Shown: piece after piece, positions 17,279-26,829 of the stretch
Layout: every line of letters begins with the position of its first letter
Numbering within the stretch: the stretch's first letter is position 1
From: Thalassobacillus devorans MSP14
Lineage (GTDB): Bacteria; Bacillota; Bacilli; Bacillales; Halobacillaceae
Direction of reading: 5' to 3'
Assembly (NCBI RefSeq): GCF_000496835.1
Contig: NZ_KI543237.1
Location: 514,364 to 578,363 of the forward strand
DNA length: 64,000 nt
Notes under the pieces: generated by a model
What the model saw: the letters and a program-made list of their open reading frames with translations, nothing else
The model's database searches: none
What the model was told of the DNA's origin: nothing
Position numbers and translations under genes: made by a program

Positions 17279-20200
17279 ATGAGTATTAAAAAGCGTTTAC
17301 TATCGTGTTTTACCGTTGTCTTCATGTTTTTGTTCTCTGCCAGCCTAGTTGGGGTGGATGCTATAGGAAAAGCAGACGGCCAGAAAAAACTAAAAACATC
17401 TGCCCACTCGCCTGATGGAAATGTTCAGGTTGAGTTTCAGCTTACTGAGGAAGGAGAACCACAATATCAGATTTCCTATGGAAAGACACGTTTGATCGAA
17501 CCTTCCTCATTAGGTTTTAAATTTAAAGAGCAAGCCCCACTTCAGAGTAACTTCAAGATTATAGATACCTCTATCGAAAATTACAACGAACATTGGGAGC
17601 CCGTATGGGGAGAAAAAAGTAAAATCAAAAATCATTACAAGCAGTTAACCGTTTACCTTCAGGAAAAAGATGAACCGAACCGCAAGATGAACATCGTATT
17701 CCGCATTTATGATGACGGCGTAGGTTTCCGTTATGTGCTTCCGCAACAGGAAAACCTCAATGAAAATCTGCAGATTACCAGCGAAGAGACGGAATTCCGT
17801 TTTTCCAGCAATAATACATCCTGGTGGATTCCGAATGATTGGGACAGCTATGAATACAACTACAATAAAACCCCATTAAGTGAAGTAGATGAAGTAAGCA
17901 CCCCTTTTACGATGAAGACACCGGAAGGTATACATCTGGCTGTGCATGAGGCTGCCTTGATCGATTATTCGGGCATGGCGCTGAAAGCAGTGGATGGGGA
18001 AGAAAAGGTGTTGAAAAGTATTTTGGCACCGTGGCCGGACAGCAACGTGAAGGTAAAGAAAGATAGCCTTCCTGTCGAGACTCCATGGAGAACGATTGAA
18101 ATCGGCGAAGATGCAGGAGACCTTGTTGAATCGGATATGATTTTAAATCTTAATGAACCGTCCGCCATTGAAGATACATCCTGGATTGAGCCAATGAAAT
18201 ATGTCGGTGTATGGTGGGAAATGATCAGCGGCAAATCAACATGGGCATCTGGAGAAAAGCATGGGGCCACCACTGAAAACGCGAAAAGATACATCGATTT
18301 TGCCAGTAAGTATTTAGATACGAAAAACCAAAACATCGGTCTTTTAGTTGAAGGATGGAATATTGGCTGGGACGGTAATTGGATAGAAAACGGCGATAAA
18401 TTCAATTTTACCAAGCCCTACCCTGATTACAATTTAGAAGAAGTTGTTCAATATGCAAAAGATCGTAACGTATCATACATTATGCACAATGAAACATCCG
18501 GCGATATTATAAATTATGAAGAACAAATGGACGAAGCCTACCGCATGTACCAGCAGTTAGGCATTCATGCGATTAAGAGCGGTTATGTCGCAGACTATGG
18601 CATCCATAACCCAGAAGGCCAAAAGCACCACGGCCAATATATGGTCAATCATTATAATAATGCTGTGAAAAAAGCTGCTGAATACGAAATCATGATCAAT
18701 ACTCACGAACCTATTAAACCAACCGGCCTTGCACGCACATATCCGAACTGGATGAGCCGTGAAGGTGTGATGGGAATGGAGTATGCTGCATTTGGAGACC
18801 AGAATAACCCACCAGAACATGATACAATCCTGCCCTTCACGAGAATGATGGGTGGACCGATTGATTTTACCCCGGGGATATTCGATGTGAACATTTCGCA
18901 TGCCGATACACGCGTACACTCTACACGCGCCAAACAGCTGGCACTCTATGTAACTATTACTACTGGAACACAGATGGTCGCGGATCTGCCTGAAAACTAT
19001 AAAGATGAAAATGGCCAGATTCTACCGGAATTTAAGTTTATCAGGGATGTACCGGTCACCTGGGATGACATTATCGTTCCTAATGCAGAAATTGGCGACT
19101 ATGCTACCATTGTCCGACGCAGCGGCAATGAATGGTATATGGGAAGTATCACGGATGAAAATGCAAGAGACCTGGATGTAGAACTTGACTTTCTTGATAA
19201 CGGTCAAAAATATGTAGCGGAAATTTACTCGGATGGACCGGAAGCGGACCTTGAAGAGAATCCTACTCAGGTTTCCATCGACAGGGTGATCGTTGACTCG
19301 AAAGACACACTGACAGCTTCCATGGCTGCAGGCGGTGGACATGCCGTAAGACTTTACCCTGCCGATAAAGAAGAAGTCAAAAAACTACCGGAATACAAAG
19401 CTCCAGAGTTAACGATGGAATATAAAGAAGTACCAGAAGCAATCCAGTCTAATGATAATTTCGAAGTGACTGCAGCGGTAACTAATGAAGGTAACATTAT
19501 TGCCGGAAAAGAATTGGAGCTGCAAATTAACGGAGAAACCGTATCAAAAAAGAAAATCAGAATCGGCCCTGGCGCTACAAAAGAAGTTACATTAAGTTCC
19601 AATAAATTGTTTAAAACCGGCGAACAGGAAATAAGCATTAAAGGCCTGGATAGTCAGACGGTTATGGTAACAGAAAGAGAACCATCCTTCACCTACAGCA
19701 ACCTTGACGTTACCTCAGAGAATCAGACAATTACAGCAAAAGCGACTGTCACTAATTATGGAAGTTATAGTGGAACAGCAAGCGTTCCATTGATTGTTAA
19801 TGGGGAAACAGTGGACAGCAAAGAAATTGAAGTACCGGCGGCACCTGGTGGTGGAACAGCAGAAGTTACCTTCACCTGGCAAATTTCTGAAGCTGGAGTC
19901 TATCAAATTGCCATCGGAGATGCCACGGCAAAAACGATTGCACTGCCAGTAATTGAACTGACTGGTAACTGGTTGTTCCAAAAAGGAGACAACATGAACT
20001 GGAAAGAGCCAGGGTATGATGACAGCCATTGGCAGGAAGTCACCCTTCCTTCCAGTTGGGAAGAGCATTCGGACTATAATGAAAGTAATGTTTATGGCTG
20101 GTACCGGAAAACCATCGTTGTCCCTTCCCAATGGGAAGGCCATTCACTAAAAGTTAAGCTGGGAAGAATCGATGATGTCGATGCCACCTATGTTAACGGC

Positions 20201-20413
20201 GAGAAAATCGCCCAATCCGGGGAATTTCCTACCGGCGAAGGCGAAGAAGGGATGATTTCAGCCTGGGACTGGGACCGCGAGTATGTAATCCCTGCTGATA
20301 CGATTAATTATGGAGAAGAAAACGTTATTAGCATTCGTGTATTCGATGCAAGCGGTGGCGGTGGACTGTACCAGGGTCCTCTTGGTCCAATCGAGGTATT
20401 ACCATTAGAATAA
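17279..20413 (+). CDS. Secreted GH97 glycoside hydrolase with C-terminal accessory domains
   Basis: This 1044-residue protein has a signal peptide (KKRLLSCFTVVFMFLFSASL, then a cleavage site near residue 29). The order is GH97 N-terminal domain about 45-270, GH97 barrel about 290-560, GH97 C-terminal domain about 570-680, two CARDB/Ig-like repeats about 705-880, and a galactose-binding-like jelly roll about 885-1044. The barrel has IKSGYVADYG and NTHEPIKPTG, as in inverting SusB-type alpha-glucosidases, rather than the aspartate nucleophile of retaining members. The start at 17279 has AAGGAGG before it; the ATG at 17255 lies upstream of that site. It probably degrades an alpha-glucan outside the cell. 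No transporter for products is adjacent. Confidence 0.9.
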   Translation: MSIKKRLLSCFTVVFMFLFSASLVGVDAIGKADGQKKLKTSAHSPDGNVQVEFQLTEEGEPQYQISYGKTRLIEPSSLGFKFKEQAPLQSNFKIIDTSIENYNEHWEPVWGEKSKIKNHYKQLTVYLQEKDEPNRKMNIVFRIYDDGVGFRYVLPQQENLNENLQITSEETEFRFSSNNTSWWIPNDWDSYEYNYNKTPLSEVDEVSTPFTMKTPEGIHLAVHEAALIDYSGMALKAVDGEEKVLKSILAPWPDSNVKVKKDSLPVETPWRTIEIGEDAGDLVESDMILNLNEPSAIEDTSWIEPMKYVGVWWEMISGKSTWASGEKHGATTENAKRYIDFASKYLDTKNQNIGLLVEGWNIGWDGNWIENGDKFNFTKPYPDYNLEEVVQYAKDRNVSYIMHNETSGDIINYEEQMDEAYRMYQQLGIHAIKSGYVADYGIHNPEGQKHHGQYMVNHYNNAVKKAAEYEIMINTHEPIKPTGLARTYPNWMSREGVMGMEYAAFGDQNNPPEHDTILPFTRMMGGPIDFTPGIFDVNISHADTRVHSTRAKQLALYVTITTGTQMVADLPENYKDENGQILPEFKFIRDVPVTWDDIIVPNAEIGDYATIVRRSGNEWYMGSITDENARDLDVELDFLDNGQKYVAEIYSDGPEADLEENPTQVSIDRVIVDSKDTLTASMAAGGGHAVRLYPADKEEVKKLPEYKAPELTMEYKEVPEAIQSNDNFEVTAAVTNEGNIIAGKELELQINGETVSKKKIRIGPGATKEVTLSSNKLFKTGEQEISIKGLDSQTVMVTEREPSFTYSNLDVTSENQTITAKATVTNYGSYSGTASVPLIVNGETVDSKEIEVPAAPGGGTAEVTFTWQISEAGVYQIAIGDATAKTIALPVIELTGNWLFQKGDNMNWKEPGYDDSHWQEVTLPSSWEEHSDYNESNVYGWYRKTIVVPSQWEGHSLKVKLGRIDDVDATYVNGEKIAQSGEFPTGEGEEGMISAWDWDREYVIPADTINYGEENVISIRVFDASGGGGLYQGPLGPIEVLPLE

Positions 20414-20420
20414 ACCATAC

Positions 20421-20464
20421 AAAAAACTCCCTCTTACTACTATTCAAGTATGAGGGAGTTTTTT
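20421..20464 (+). terminator. Bidirectional-looking terminator after the GH97 gene
   Basis: AAAAAACTCCCTC pairs perfectly with GAGGGAGTTTTTT over an 18-base loop; the flanking A and T runs would serve both strands. Confidence 0.9.
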
Positions 20465-20540
20465 GAATCTGCGATCATACAGCATCACTTTCCAGCTGAT
20501 GGGCCTGGGGATAACCTATCAACCCCCGTCAGTTTCCACA

Positions 20541-20582
20541 CTTTAACGCGTTACACTTTAGCTGAATGGGGGTCAGGCACGG
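20541..20582 (+). repeat. 42-base repeat family, copy 1
   Basis: It begins CTTTAACGCGTTACACTTTA and ends GGGGGTCAGGCACGG. The last bases overlap the 3' end of the leftward FMN-GltB-like gene and appear to supply its stop codon. Confidence 0.85.
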
Positions 20583-22198
20583 GCCTGACCTGAATCGGGA
20601 AGTGTTTTATGTTCTTCTACAATGGAATCATAAATTTCATCGAGGGACCATACATTGCCCCGGGCATCATTGTAGACAATATGTTCCCGTTTGAAATGGA
20701 CGGGAGAATCAAGTCCTGCTGCCGCAGCAACGCGGAATAAACCTTTGCGCATGGTAATGACGTAATTCGCCGTACGCCATTTCTTTTCATCAATGACAAG
20801 CCCTTTTTGCTTTTCAGGATCCGTTGTTGCAACACCAACCGGACAAGCATTGGAAGAGCACTGGAGGGCCTGGATACAGCCGACCGTAATCATGAAGGCA
20901 CGGGCAATGTTGATCAGGTCAGCCCCCATCGCAAGAGCAATAGCAATTCTATCAGGGGAAATGAGCTTGCCTGCTGCAATAATTTTCAGCTGGTCCCGGA
21001 CACCGTATTTTTTTAAGGCGTTGTCGAGTAATGGCAGCGCAGAACGAATCGGCAGGCCGACACTGTCTGCAAGCTCCTGATAGGAAGCCCCTGTGCCGCC
21101 TTCCCCACCATCAACTGTGATAAAGTCAGGACTTCTTCCGGTATCACGGATGCTTTTTGCCAGCTCTTCTGCTTCCTGCTTACTGCCGATGACGACTTTC
21201 ATCCCTACTGGCAGTCCGGAATGTTCACGGACTTTGTCGATAAATTCAAATAACGATGGAAAATCACTGAACTCCTTGAAGCGGTTTGGGCTATCAATCG
21301 ATTTGAATGGCTCCACCATCCGGATGCGCGCGATTTCCTCTGTCACCTTCTCTGCGTCAATATGGCCGCCCCGTGTTTTTGCGCCCTGGGCCAGTTTGAT
21401 CTCAAAGGCTTTCACTTCGGGTATTTCACTTTTTTCCTTTAGCGCTTCCCAGCTGAAATTTCCTTCTTTATCCCGGACACCAAACAGGCCCGGGCCAATT
21501 TGCATGATGATATCAACGCCGCCACTTAAGTGGTAATCAGATAGCCCGCCTTCCCCGGTGTTCATCCAGGTTCCTTTTGCAATGCCAAGCCCTTTTGAAA
21601 TAGCAGTTATCGCATGGTCTCCCAGGGAACCATAACTCATTGCAGACATACCTATATGGCCCCTTACGATAAATGGATTCCTCGCTCTTTCTCCAATCAC
21701 GATTGCGTCATCCTCATCCAACAGGTAGACAGGGGATTCATCCTGTTCCAATTTTTCTACTTTATCCCCGAATAAAGGCTCCTTTAACAGTAAATAGCGA
21801 TTTGTCGTTACCTTTGTGTCCCGGTCCATCTTCAGCTCTTCTGTCAGTTTCGGGAACATGGAATTGCGGATGTAATAACCCTCTTGTTCAAAATCCCGCT
21901 GCGATCCAAATCCGAACACGTCCCGTTTATACTTCGCCTTATTCTCGATATGCTCATATTCATTCCGTGAAAAAGGCTTCCCTTCCCGGTCATTATTAAA
22001 TAAATAAGACCGCAGTTCCGGCCCGATCGACTGTATAAAGTATCTCATCCGGCCGATTACCGGATAATTTCGTAAGACTGGGTATTTTCTTTGCGTCTGA
22101 TCCACCCTGAACAGATATATTCCGATTCCAAGAAATAGCGCTATGATTGCTATAAAAGTCACAAAGCCGATGACTATCATGATGTCTGCTATATTCAT
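20573..22198 (-). CDS. FMN-binding glutamate-synthase-like protein
   Basis: This protein of about 541 residues has one N-terminal membrane segment (about 5-27) and then a GltB-type FMN-binding barrel, with HIGMSAMSYGSLGDHAI, GGHIDAEKV, VDGGEGGTGASYQE and the cysteine cluster CIQALQCSSNACPVG that binds a 3Fe-4S centre. It lacks the glutaminase domain of true glutamate synthase, so it is a stand-alone member whose reaction is unknown. The start at 22198 (AAGGAGGGAAAAAGC before ATG) is preferred over a longer frame from 22255. Its last residues and stop lie inside a dispersed repeat, so the natural C-terminus may have been altered. Confidence 0.87.
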   Translation of the reverse strand: MNIADIMIVIGFVTFIAIIALFLGIGIYLFRVDQTQRKYPVLRNYPVIGRMRYFIQSIGPELRSYLFNNDREGKPFSRNEYEHIENKAKYKRDVFGFGSQRDFEQEGYYIRNSMFPKLTEELKMDRDTKVTTNRYLLLKEPLFGDKVEKLEQDESPVYLLDEDDAIVIGERARNPFIVRGHIGMSAMSYGSLGDHAITAISKGLGIAKGTWMNTGEGGLSDYHLSGGVDIIMQIGPGLFGVRDKEGNFSWEALKEKSEIPEVKAFEIKLAQGAKTRGGHIDAEKVTEEIARIRMVEPFKSIDSPNRFKEFSDFPSLFEFIDKVREHSGLPVGMKVVIGSKQEAEELAKSIRDTGRSPDFITVDGGEGGTGASYQELADSVGLPIRSALPLLDNALKKYGVRDQLKIIAAGKLISPDRIAIALAMGADLINIARAFMITVGCIQALQCSSNACPVGVATTDPEKQKGLVIDEKKWRTANYVITMRKGLFRVAAAAGLDSPVHFKREHIVYNDARGNVWSLDEIYDSIVEEHKTLPDSGQARA

Positions 22199-22274
22199 GC
22201 TTTTTCCCTCCTTATGTAAACCCTTTTTAGGTTTGCCAGAAGGAGCGAATGTCATCCATTATTATTCAATTTAA

Positions 22275-22294
22275 CTGAGTGGGATCAGGCACCG
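22275..22294 (+). repeat. 42-base repeat family, fragment
   Basis: Only the right part (CTGAGTGGGATCAGGCACCG) is present, just upstream of the GltB-like gene start. The same orientation as the other copies is kept. Confidence 0.55.
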
Positions 22295-22390
22295 AATTTG
22301 AAACGAATCGGAGTACATGAAAACCCACCATACAGGACATGAGCAATAAAAAAAGACCCCTTTACGATGAATGGGATCAGATATTATCCA

Positions 22391-22672
22391 TTATTTATTT
22401 TCACCTGGAAATAAAACGGCAATAATAACTACTTTGTTGTCTATTAGCTTAAAATAAAATTGAAATTTCCTGACTACAATTCGGGAAATGCCTTTATATT
22501 TTCCAAATTACTCTGTGTAAGTCTTATTAACTACAGGATTTTTTACTAAATCCTCAGTTTCTAATACAACTTGGGCAACAAAATCAAGTGTTTCAAGCGG
22601 AGTAAACCTTTTACTCCTAAATTCCGTCAGTTTTTCTCTTACAGCCGGAGTCCATACAACGACACGGGTCAT
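22391..22672 (-). pseudogene. RelE/ParE-like toxin gene with an internal stop
   Basis: Read leftward from ATG at 22672, the frame encodes MTRVVVWTPAVREKLTEFRS and 34 more residues, then TAA at 22508-22510 (codon 55). The same frame then continues FGKYKGISRIVVRKFQFYFK and ends at a normal stop, 93 residues in all. Both halves fit the compact RelE/ParE fold, so one base change has interrupted an otherwise intact toxin. Its ATG overlaps the stop of the upstream gene (TAATG), the coupling typical of toxin-antitoxin operons. Confidence 0.75.
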
Positions 22673-22938
22673 TACATGAAATCCTTCTCTGATAAGGATT
22701 CTAGAAGTTCAGAGGTTGAAATTCCTAAACCTTTTTTGTATTGCTGTTCACTTTCATTAAACATACGTTCCAGATTTGGATTTTTCCCAACATCAAATTT
22801 TATTGGCTGTGCATCTTCTTCTTGTAAAACAAGCGTAAACTTACCCTTACCAGGAATTGAAAATTGAACGACTGAATTTTCACTATCCATGTCATCAATA
22901 TACTTCATAAGCTCCTCGGGAGATTGAATCTTTCCCAT
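22672..22938 (-). CDS. Probable antitoxin partner of the broken toxin
   Basis: This acidic 88-residue protein (MGKIQSPEELMKYIDDMDSE...) precedes the toxin reading frame with a one-base TAATG overlap. Its size, charge and position are as expected of a type II antitoxin, and the C-terminal part (SEQQYKKGLGISTSELLESL) could be the toxin-wrapping segment. I see no clear DNA-binding motif. It is intact while the toxin is interrupted, which is the order of loss expected if the toxin is inactivated first. The rest of the gap to 23108 holds nothing I recognise. Confidence 0.7.
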   Translation of the reverse strand: MGKIQSPEELMKYIDDMDSENSVVQFSIPGKGKFTLVLQEEDAQPIKFDVGKNPNLERMFNESEQQYKKGLGISTSELLESLSEKDFM

Positions 22939-23108
22939 ATCATCACCACCGTATAAGAATAAGTTATATTCACATCATACCATACACTATAAATCCAAAA
23001 AAAAACTATACCAACAAGGTTTCGGGACCCGGCTCAAATTCAGAGGTATTTGATGGTAAAAAAGATGGCATGGTTAGTAAGATTCCAGCGGCTGTAATTA
23101 CTCCCTAG

Positions 23109-23150
23109 CTTTAACGCGTTACACTTTACCAGAGTTGGGGTCAGGCACGG
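23109..23150 (+). repeat. 42-base repeat family, copy 2
   Basis: It begins CTTTAACGCGTTACACTTTA, diverges briefly, and ends GGGGTCAGGCACGG. It abuts the terminator of the NhaC gene. Confidence 0.85.
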
Positions 23151-23154
23151 CAAA

Positions 23155-23184
23155 AAGGGGCTGGCCCATATCGGACAGCCCCTT
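23155..23184 (-). terminator. Terminator of the NhaC-family gene
   Basis: AAGGGGCTG and CAGCCCCTT form the stem; read leftward a T5 tract follows. It lies 15 bases past the stop codon. Confidence 0.85.
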
Positions 23185-23198
23185 ATTGCTTTAGTTTT

Positions 23199-24707
23199 TC
23201 ACATGATAAACCCTGCTGCAAGGAAGAATACAGCAGCAATACCAGCAGCAATCAGTGCGTATGGCAGCTGGGTATTGATGTGATCCATATGCTGACAATC
23301 AGCACCGATCGATGACATCAGACTCGTATCGGAAATTGGTGATGTATGGTCTCCGAACGCACCGCCGGATAATACGGCAGCAGCAGCGAGAATCGGATCT
23401 CCGCCCGTTGCCATCATAAGCGATACGGCGATAGGCATCATGATTGCCCATGTGCCGAATGAAGTCCCCATCGAGAACGAAACGAACCCGGATATCAGGA
23501 ATACAGATACCGGAATGATTGCGTTCGGGATAGCACCCTGTGCCACTTGTTCAATATAAATGGCTGCGCCTGTCCCCTCTGGAGCGGCTCCACGCATTAC
23601 ATCACCGAGGGTAACCGCAAGGATGATGATGACACCGCCTAATATGACGGATTTACTTCCTTCAAACAGCTCATTAGAAAACTCTTTGGCAGTCATGAGT
23701 TTGCTTGCCATGTACTTGAAAAATGCTATCAGAATACCGATGGAAAAGCTGATAATCAGCATGACATTTCCGCCGAATGGCAGTGTCTCGACATCGGCAA
23801 AATACGGAATGGTGTAATTCCAAAGACCAAGCATGACAAGGACCAGTACAGAGATGCCCAGTGGCAGTACCATATCTGATACTTTCCCTTTTTTCAATGA
23901 TGCATCTTGTTCGTTACCAGGCACGTCGTTCTGGGGCAGCTCTTCCCCAATTTGATATTCCTGCCTGCCCTGTTGTGCTTTCAGTTCCGCTTTCTTCATT
24001 GGACCGAAGTCTTTTAGTTTACCAGCTGCGAACAAGAACACCATGATCAGGATGATAATGTTATAAAAGTTGAAAGGAATCGTCTTTGCGAGCCCGACTA
24101 TCGGATCTTCGACACTTGGAATGTTATCCACCATCAGCGCGCCCATGAAAGCGACCCACCCGGAAATCGGGATGATAACGTTGATTGGTGAAGAAGTCGA
24201 ATCCAGGAAAAAGGCCAGCTTTTCACGTGAAATTTTCATACGGTCATAAATGGGACGAAATACGGTTCCTGTTGCGAGTGAACTGAAGTATGCACTGGTG
24301 AACAATGAACTTCCCATCACAGCAGTCGACAACTGGGCCCCTTCTTTTGATCTTACTTTATTGGCGAGCCAGCTGCCGAAAGCATATGCCCCGCCTGATT
24401 TATTCAGCACACCTATGAATGCACCGAGAAGCAATACGATGATAACCAGCTGGGCCCGGCCTGCGTCTTTGACAAGCCCCATCCCTCTGATTCCTTCTTC
24501 AGGGTTAGCCGGATGACCCGCTACAGCCCCGAATAAGTTGACGATTGAAAAAACAAATGAATGGATGATACCGTTGGTCCTTGCATCGATCATCATTGTC
24601 CCTACTAAAATACCGGCCAAAAGTGATGGCACGACCCGTTTGGTGCCAATTGCCAGGGCAAGGGCTACGATGGATGGAAGCAACGACCAGATCCCGAAAT
24701 GTTCCAT
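23199..24707 (-). CDS. NhaC-family Na+/H+ antiporter
   Basis: This polytopic protein of about 502 residues, with ten or more membrane segments, belongs to the NhaC antiporter family (which includes MleN-type malate-lactate exchangers). The family signature regions GGAFGDHTSPISDTSLMSS and SFSMGTSFGTWAIMMP lie near residues 440 and 400. A longer frame from 24872 has no ribosome site; AAAGGGGAA precedes the start at 24707. It lies downstream of a two-component system but is separated from it by a terminator, so the regulator may control it through its own promoter. The substrate could be Na+ or an organic anion. Confidence 0.88.
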   Translation of the reverse strand: MEHFGIWSLLPSIVALALAIGTKRVVPSLLAGILVGTMMIDARTNGIIHSFVFSIVNLFGAVAGHPANPEEGIRGMGLVKDAGRAQLVIIVLLLGAFIGVLNKSGGAYAFGSWLANKVRSKEGAQLSTAVMGSSLFTSAYFSSLATGTVFRPIYDRMKISREKLAFFLDSTSSPINVIIPISGWVAFMGALMVDNIPSVEDPIVGLAKTIPFNFYNIIILIMVFLFAAGKLKDFGPMKKAELKAQQGRQEYQIGEELPQNDVPGNEQDASLKKGKVSDMVLPLGISVLVLVMLGLWNYTIPYFADVETLPFGGNVMLIISFSIGILIAFFKYMASKLMTAKEFSNELFEGSKSVILGGVIIILAVTLGDVMRGAAPEGTGAAIYIEQVAQGAIPNAIIPVSVFLISGFVSFSMGTSFGTWAIMMPIAVSLMMATGGDPILAAAAVLSGGAFGDHTSPISDTSLMSSIGADCQHMDHINTQLPYALIAAGIAAVFFLAAGFIM

Positions 24708-24836
24708 GAAATAATTCCCCTTTCTTTCTGTCTGCCGGACAAGTCCTGTAATTTGAAAAGTATTTGAAATTGTCCGAATACTGTAATTTGCATTATAAAC
24801 AGTAAACTTTCTGCAACAAACAGAAAAAAAAGAAAA

Positions 24837-24866
24837 AAACTCCGCTCTGATTACAGCCCGGAGTTT
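24837..24866 (-). terminator. Terminator of the two-component operon
   Basis: AAACTCCG and CGGAGTTT form the stem; read leftward it is followed by a long T tract interrupted by one C. It lies ten bases past the regulator stop. Confidence 0.88.
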
Positions 24867-24875
24867 CAACATAAG

Positions 24876-25496
24876 TCATTTCGTATACCATTTATATAAA
24901 TTTTTCGGTCGCCCGATTCTCTGATGGCTCACGATTTGTTTTACTTTTCCGACTTCCAGCAAATGCATCAGGTACCGGTAGACCGTCGGATAAGCAAGCC
25001 CTACCTCCTTGGAGATATCATCCACAGAACAAGGCTGCGAATTAGTCTCGAGGTAGTCAGCAATCAAGGTAAGAGTTTTTTTGCTGATTCCTTTTTCCGT
25101 AAACACATCACCTTCATTCTTCTGCACATCCTGGATATTGGCAAGACGGATGTGCAGCTGGATACGTGCGATGATATCTGGTGCCTTCACCGGTTTCAGG
25201 GCGAAATCGGAAGCCCCTTCTTTCAAAAATTCATCTGCGATCTCCTGTCGTTCATCAACCGTCAATACGATGAGCGGTGTAACAGTATCCATTTTCCGCA
25301 GCATTTTAACCGTCTGGAGCCCGTCCATTTCCGGCATATGGTAATCGACGAGGACAAGATCCGGTTTGACTTCTTTGAAAAGCTCCACACCCTGGTAACC
25401 ATTTTCGGCTGCGATGGAATCCCAGCCGGCATATTTACATATCTCTTTCAGCATGTAACGTAAGGAATGATCGTCATCTATTATCAATATGTTCAA
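24876..25496 (-). CDS. CitB/DcuR-type response regulator
   Basis: This 206-residue regulator has a receiver domain with acidic pocket IDDD, phospho-accepting aspartate 51 in LVLVDYHMPEMDG and the conserved lysine in FALKPVKAPD. A C-terminal helix-turn-helix (SVDDISKEVGLAYPTVYRYL) resembles the CitB/DcuR group, which control uptake of organic acids. The start is TTG at 25496, behind GGAGGAGG; it overlaps the sensor-kinase 3' end by 23 bases, implying translational coupling. Likely targets are the NhaC antiporter downstream and the divergent M20 gene. Confidence 0.9.
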   Translation of the reverse strand: MNILIIDDDHSLRYMLKEICKYAGWDSIAAENGYQGVELFKEVKPDLVLVDYHMPEMDGLQTVKMLRKMDTVTPLIVLTVDERQEIADEFLKEGASDFALKPVKAPDIIARIQLHIRLANIQDVQKNEGDVFTEKGISKKTLTLIADYLETNSQPCSVDDISKEVGLAYPTVYRYLMHLLEVGKVKQIVSHQRIGRPKNLYKWYTK

Positions 25497-26829
25497 GTCG
25501 TAACACCTCCTCCGGAAAAACGATCCAAAACGCTGTCCCGATCCCTGGTTCACTGTCGATTTCAAGACGTGCTTTATGTTCTTGTACCACGTCACTGACA
25601 AAAGTAAGTCCCACGCCCGGATGGGATTTCGTACTGAAGCCAGGCTGATGGATTTTCTTTTTCTCCGATTCCGTCATCCCTTTGCCGTTATCGATCACTC
25701 CAAGACAAAGTTCGCCATTTGTCACTTTGGTTCGGACCGAGACCATGGGGTGCATGTTCCCTTCCACTGCATCACAGGCATTGTCGATCAGATTGACCAC
25801 TGCCCGTGTGATTCTGATTTTGTTGATATACAGTTCGATTGCTTCGTCTGCCTCAAACTCAAAACGAAAACGAATATCATTGTCGGACAGTTTATTGGCT
25901 CTGATATATTCAATCAACTGCTTCAATGAACACCAGTTCTTTTTTTCCTGGTAAAGGATTTCAGAGACCATATCACTTGTTGAATCAATTGCTCCTGAGA
26001 TTTTATTCGTATATTCCTTTATATCTTTATCTTCACTTTTCATCGCTATCAGAGAATTAAGCCCTTCGATAAAGGCAAGCGGAGTTTTCAAATCATGTAC
26101 CAAGTGAAGCACTTCCCGGCCAGAGCGTGAGGCAATCACCTCGCCGCGCGCAATGTCCAGGTCACGGCTGATTTTCCATTTTTGTTCGGAGACGGTCAAA
26201 TAGACAGCCAATATGACGGCATTAATCACAAAAATAGCACACAGCATGGTGCTGTATAACGAAAGGGTGAAGCCATATTCGATGGTGAGCGCAATGGACT
26301 TCAATTCGCTCGATATCGGTCCGCCGCCGAAACCATATGGCGACAGAAACGTCACCGTATCCAGCCATTGAATGCCGAATAAAATTTGAGCGAGTACAAA
26401 AGACTTCAGCAGTGGACGAAGGCGCCCTTTTCCTAATATATGAAGCAGAGAGATGGAAATCAGAAGCAGCAGTGCCGGTCCGCCAAAGTGGTAGTTCAGC
26501 GGGCTGTATGCATTGATCGACAGGTATACAAGCGGAATGATTGCAAATGGAACCACAACTTTCAACCAGGGCCGGTTCAGCCGGTGCCCAAGTTCATCAC
26601 CCAACAGCAAAGCCCCAAGGTAATGAGGCAATGCCCGGATCGTATTCAGCATGACCAGGAGGAACGCCGTCCACATCAGTGTGTCGCCTTCCGGATCCTC
26701 GCGAAGCTCGTCCATCAGTTGGTACAGCCCTGCCTCATCGGCACCAAGCCATAGCGGCATCGTAATACCGATGATGATCAGTAATATTTTGATAAGAATG
26801 CTTTGTTTTACAAAAAGCCTCAATGCCAC
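25474..26829 (-). CDS. Membrane sensor histidine kinase
   Basis: This kinase of 451 residues has about six N-terminal membrane segments (to about 215), a dimerisation domain with the phospho-accepting histidine at 245 in LHLVHDLKTPLAF, and an ATPase domain with N box NLIDNACDA and G boxes GVIDNGKGM and GVGLTF. No extracellular sensor domain is evident, so the signal is probably read within the membrane or outer loops. GTG at 26829 is preferred: AAAGGAGG lies six bases before it, while the GTG at 26835 touches that site. Confidence 0.9.
   Translation of the reverse strand: MALRLFVKQSILIKILLIIIGITMPLWLGADEAGLYQLMDELREDPEGDTLMWTAFLLVMLNTIRALPHYLGALLLGDELGHRLNRPWLKVVVPFAIIPLVYLSINAYSPLNYHFGGPALLLLISISLLHILGKGRLRPLLKSFVLAQILFGIQWLDTVTFLSPYGFGGGPISSELKSIALTIEYGFTLSLYSTMLCAIFVINAVILAVYLTVSEQKWKISRDLDIARGEVIASRSGREVLHLVHDLKTPLAFIEGLNSLIAMKSEDKDIKEYTNKISGAIDSTSDMVSEILYQEKKNWCSLKQLIEYIRANKLSDNDIRFRFEFEADEAIELYINKIRITRAVVNLIDNACDAVEGNMHPMVSVRTKVTNGELCLGVIDNGKGMTESEKKKIHQPGFSTKSHPGVGLTFVSDVVQEHKARLEIDSEPGIGTAFWIVFPEEVLRLEHIDNR

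Noticed and set aside
20573-22198. Complete glutamate synthase large subunit
   Set aside because: The glutaminase domain is absent and the protein is about 540 residues instead of about 1500.
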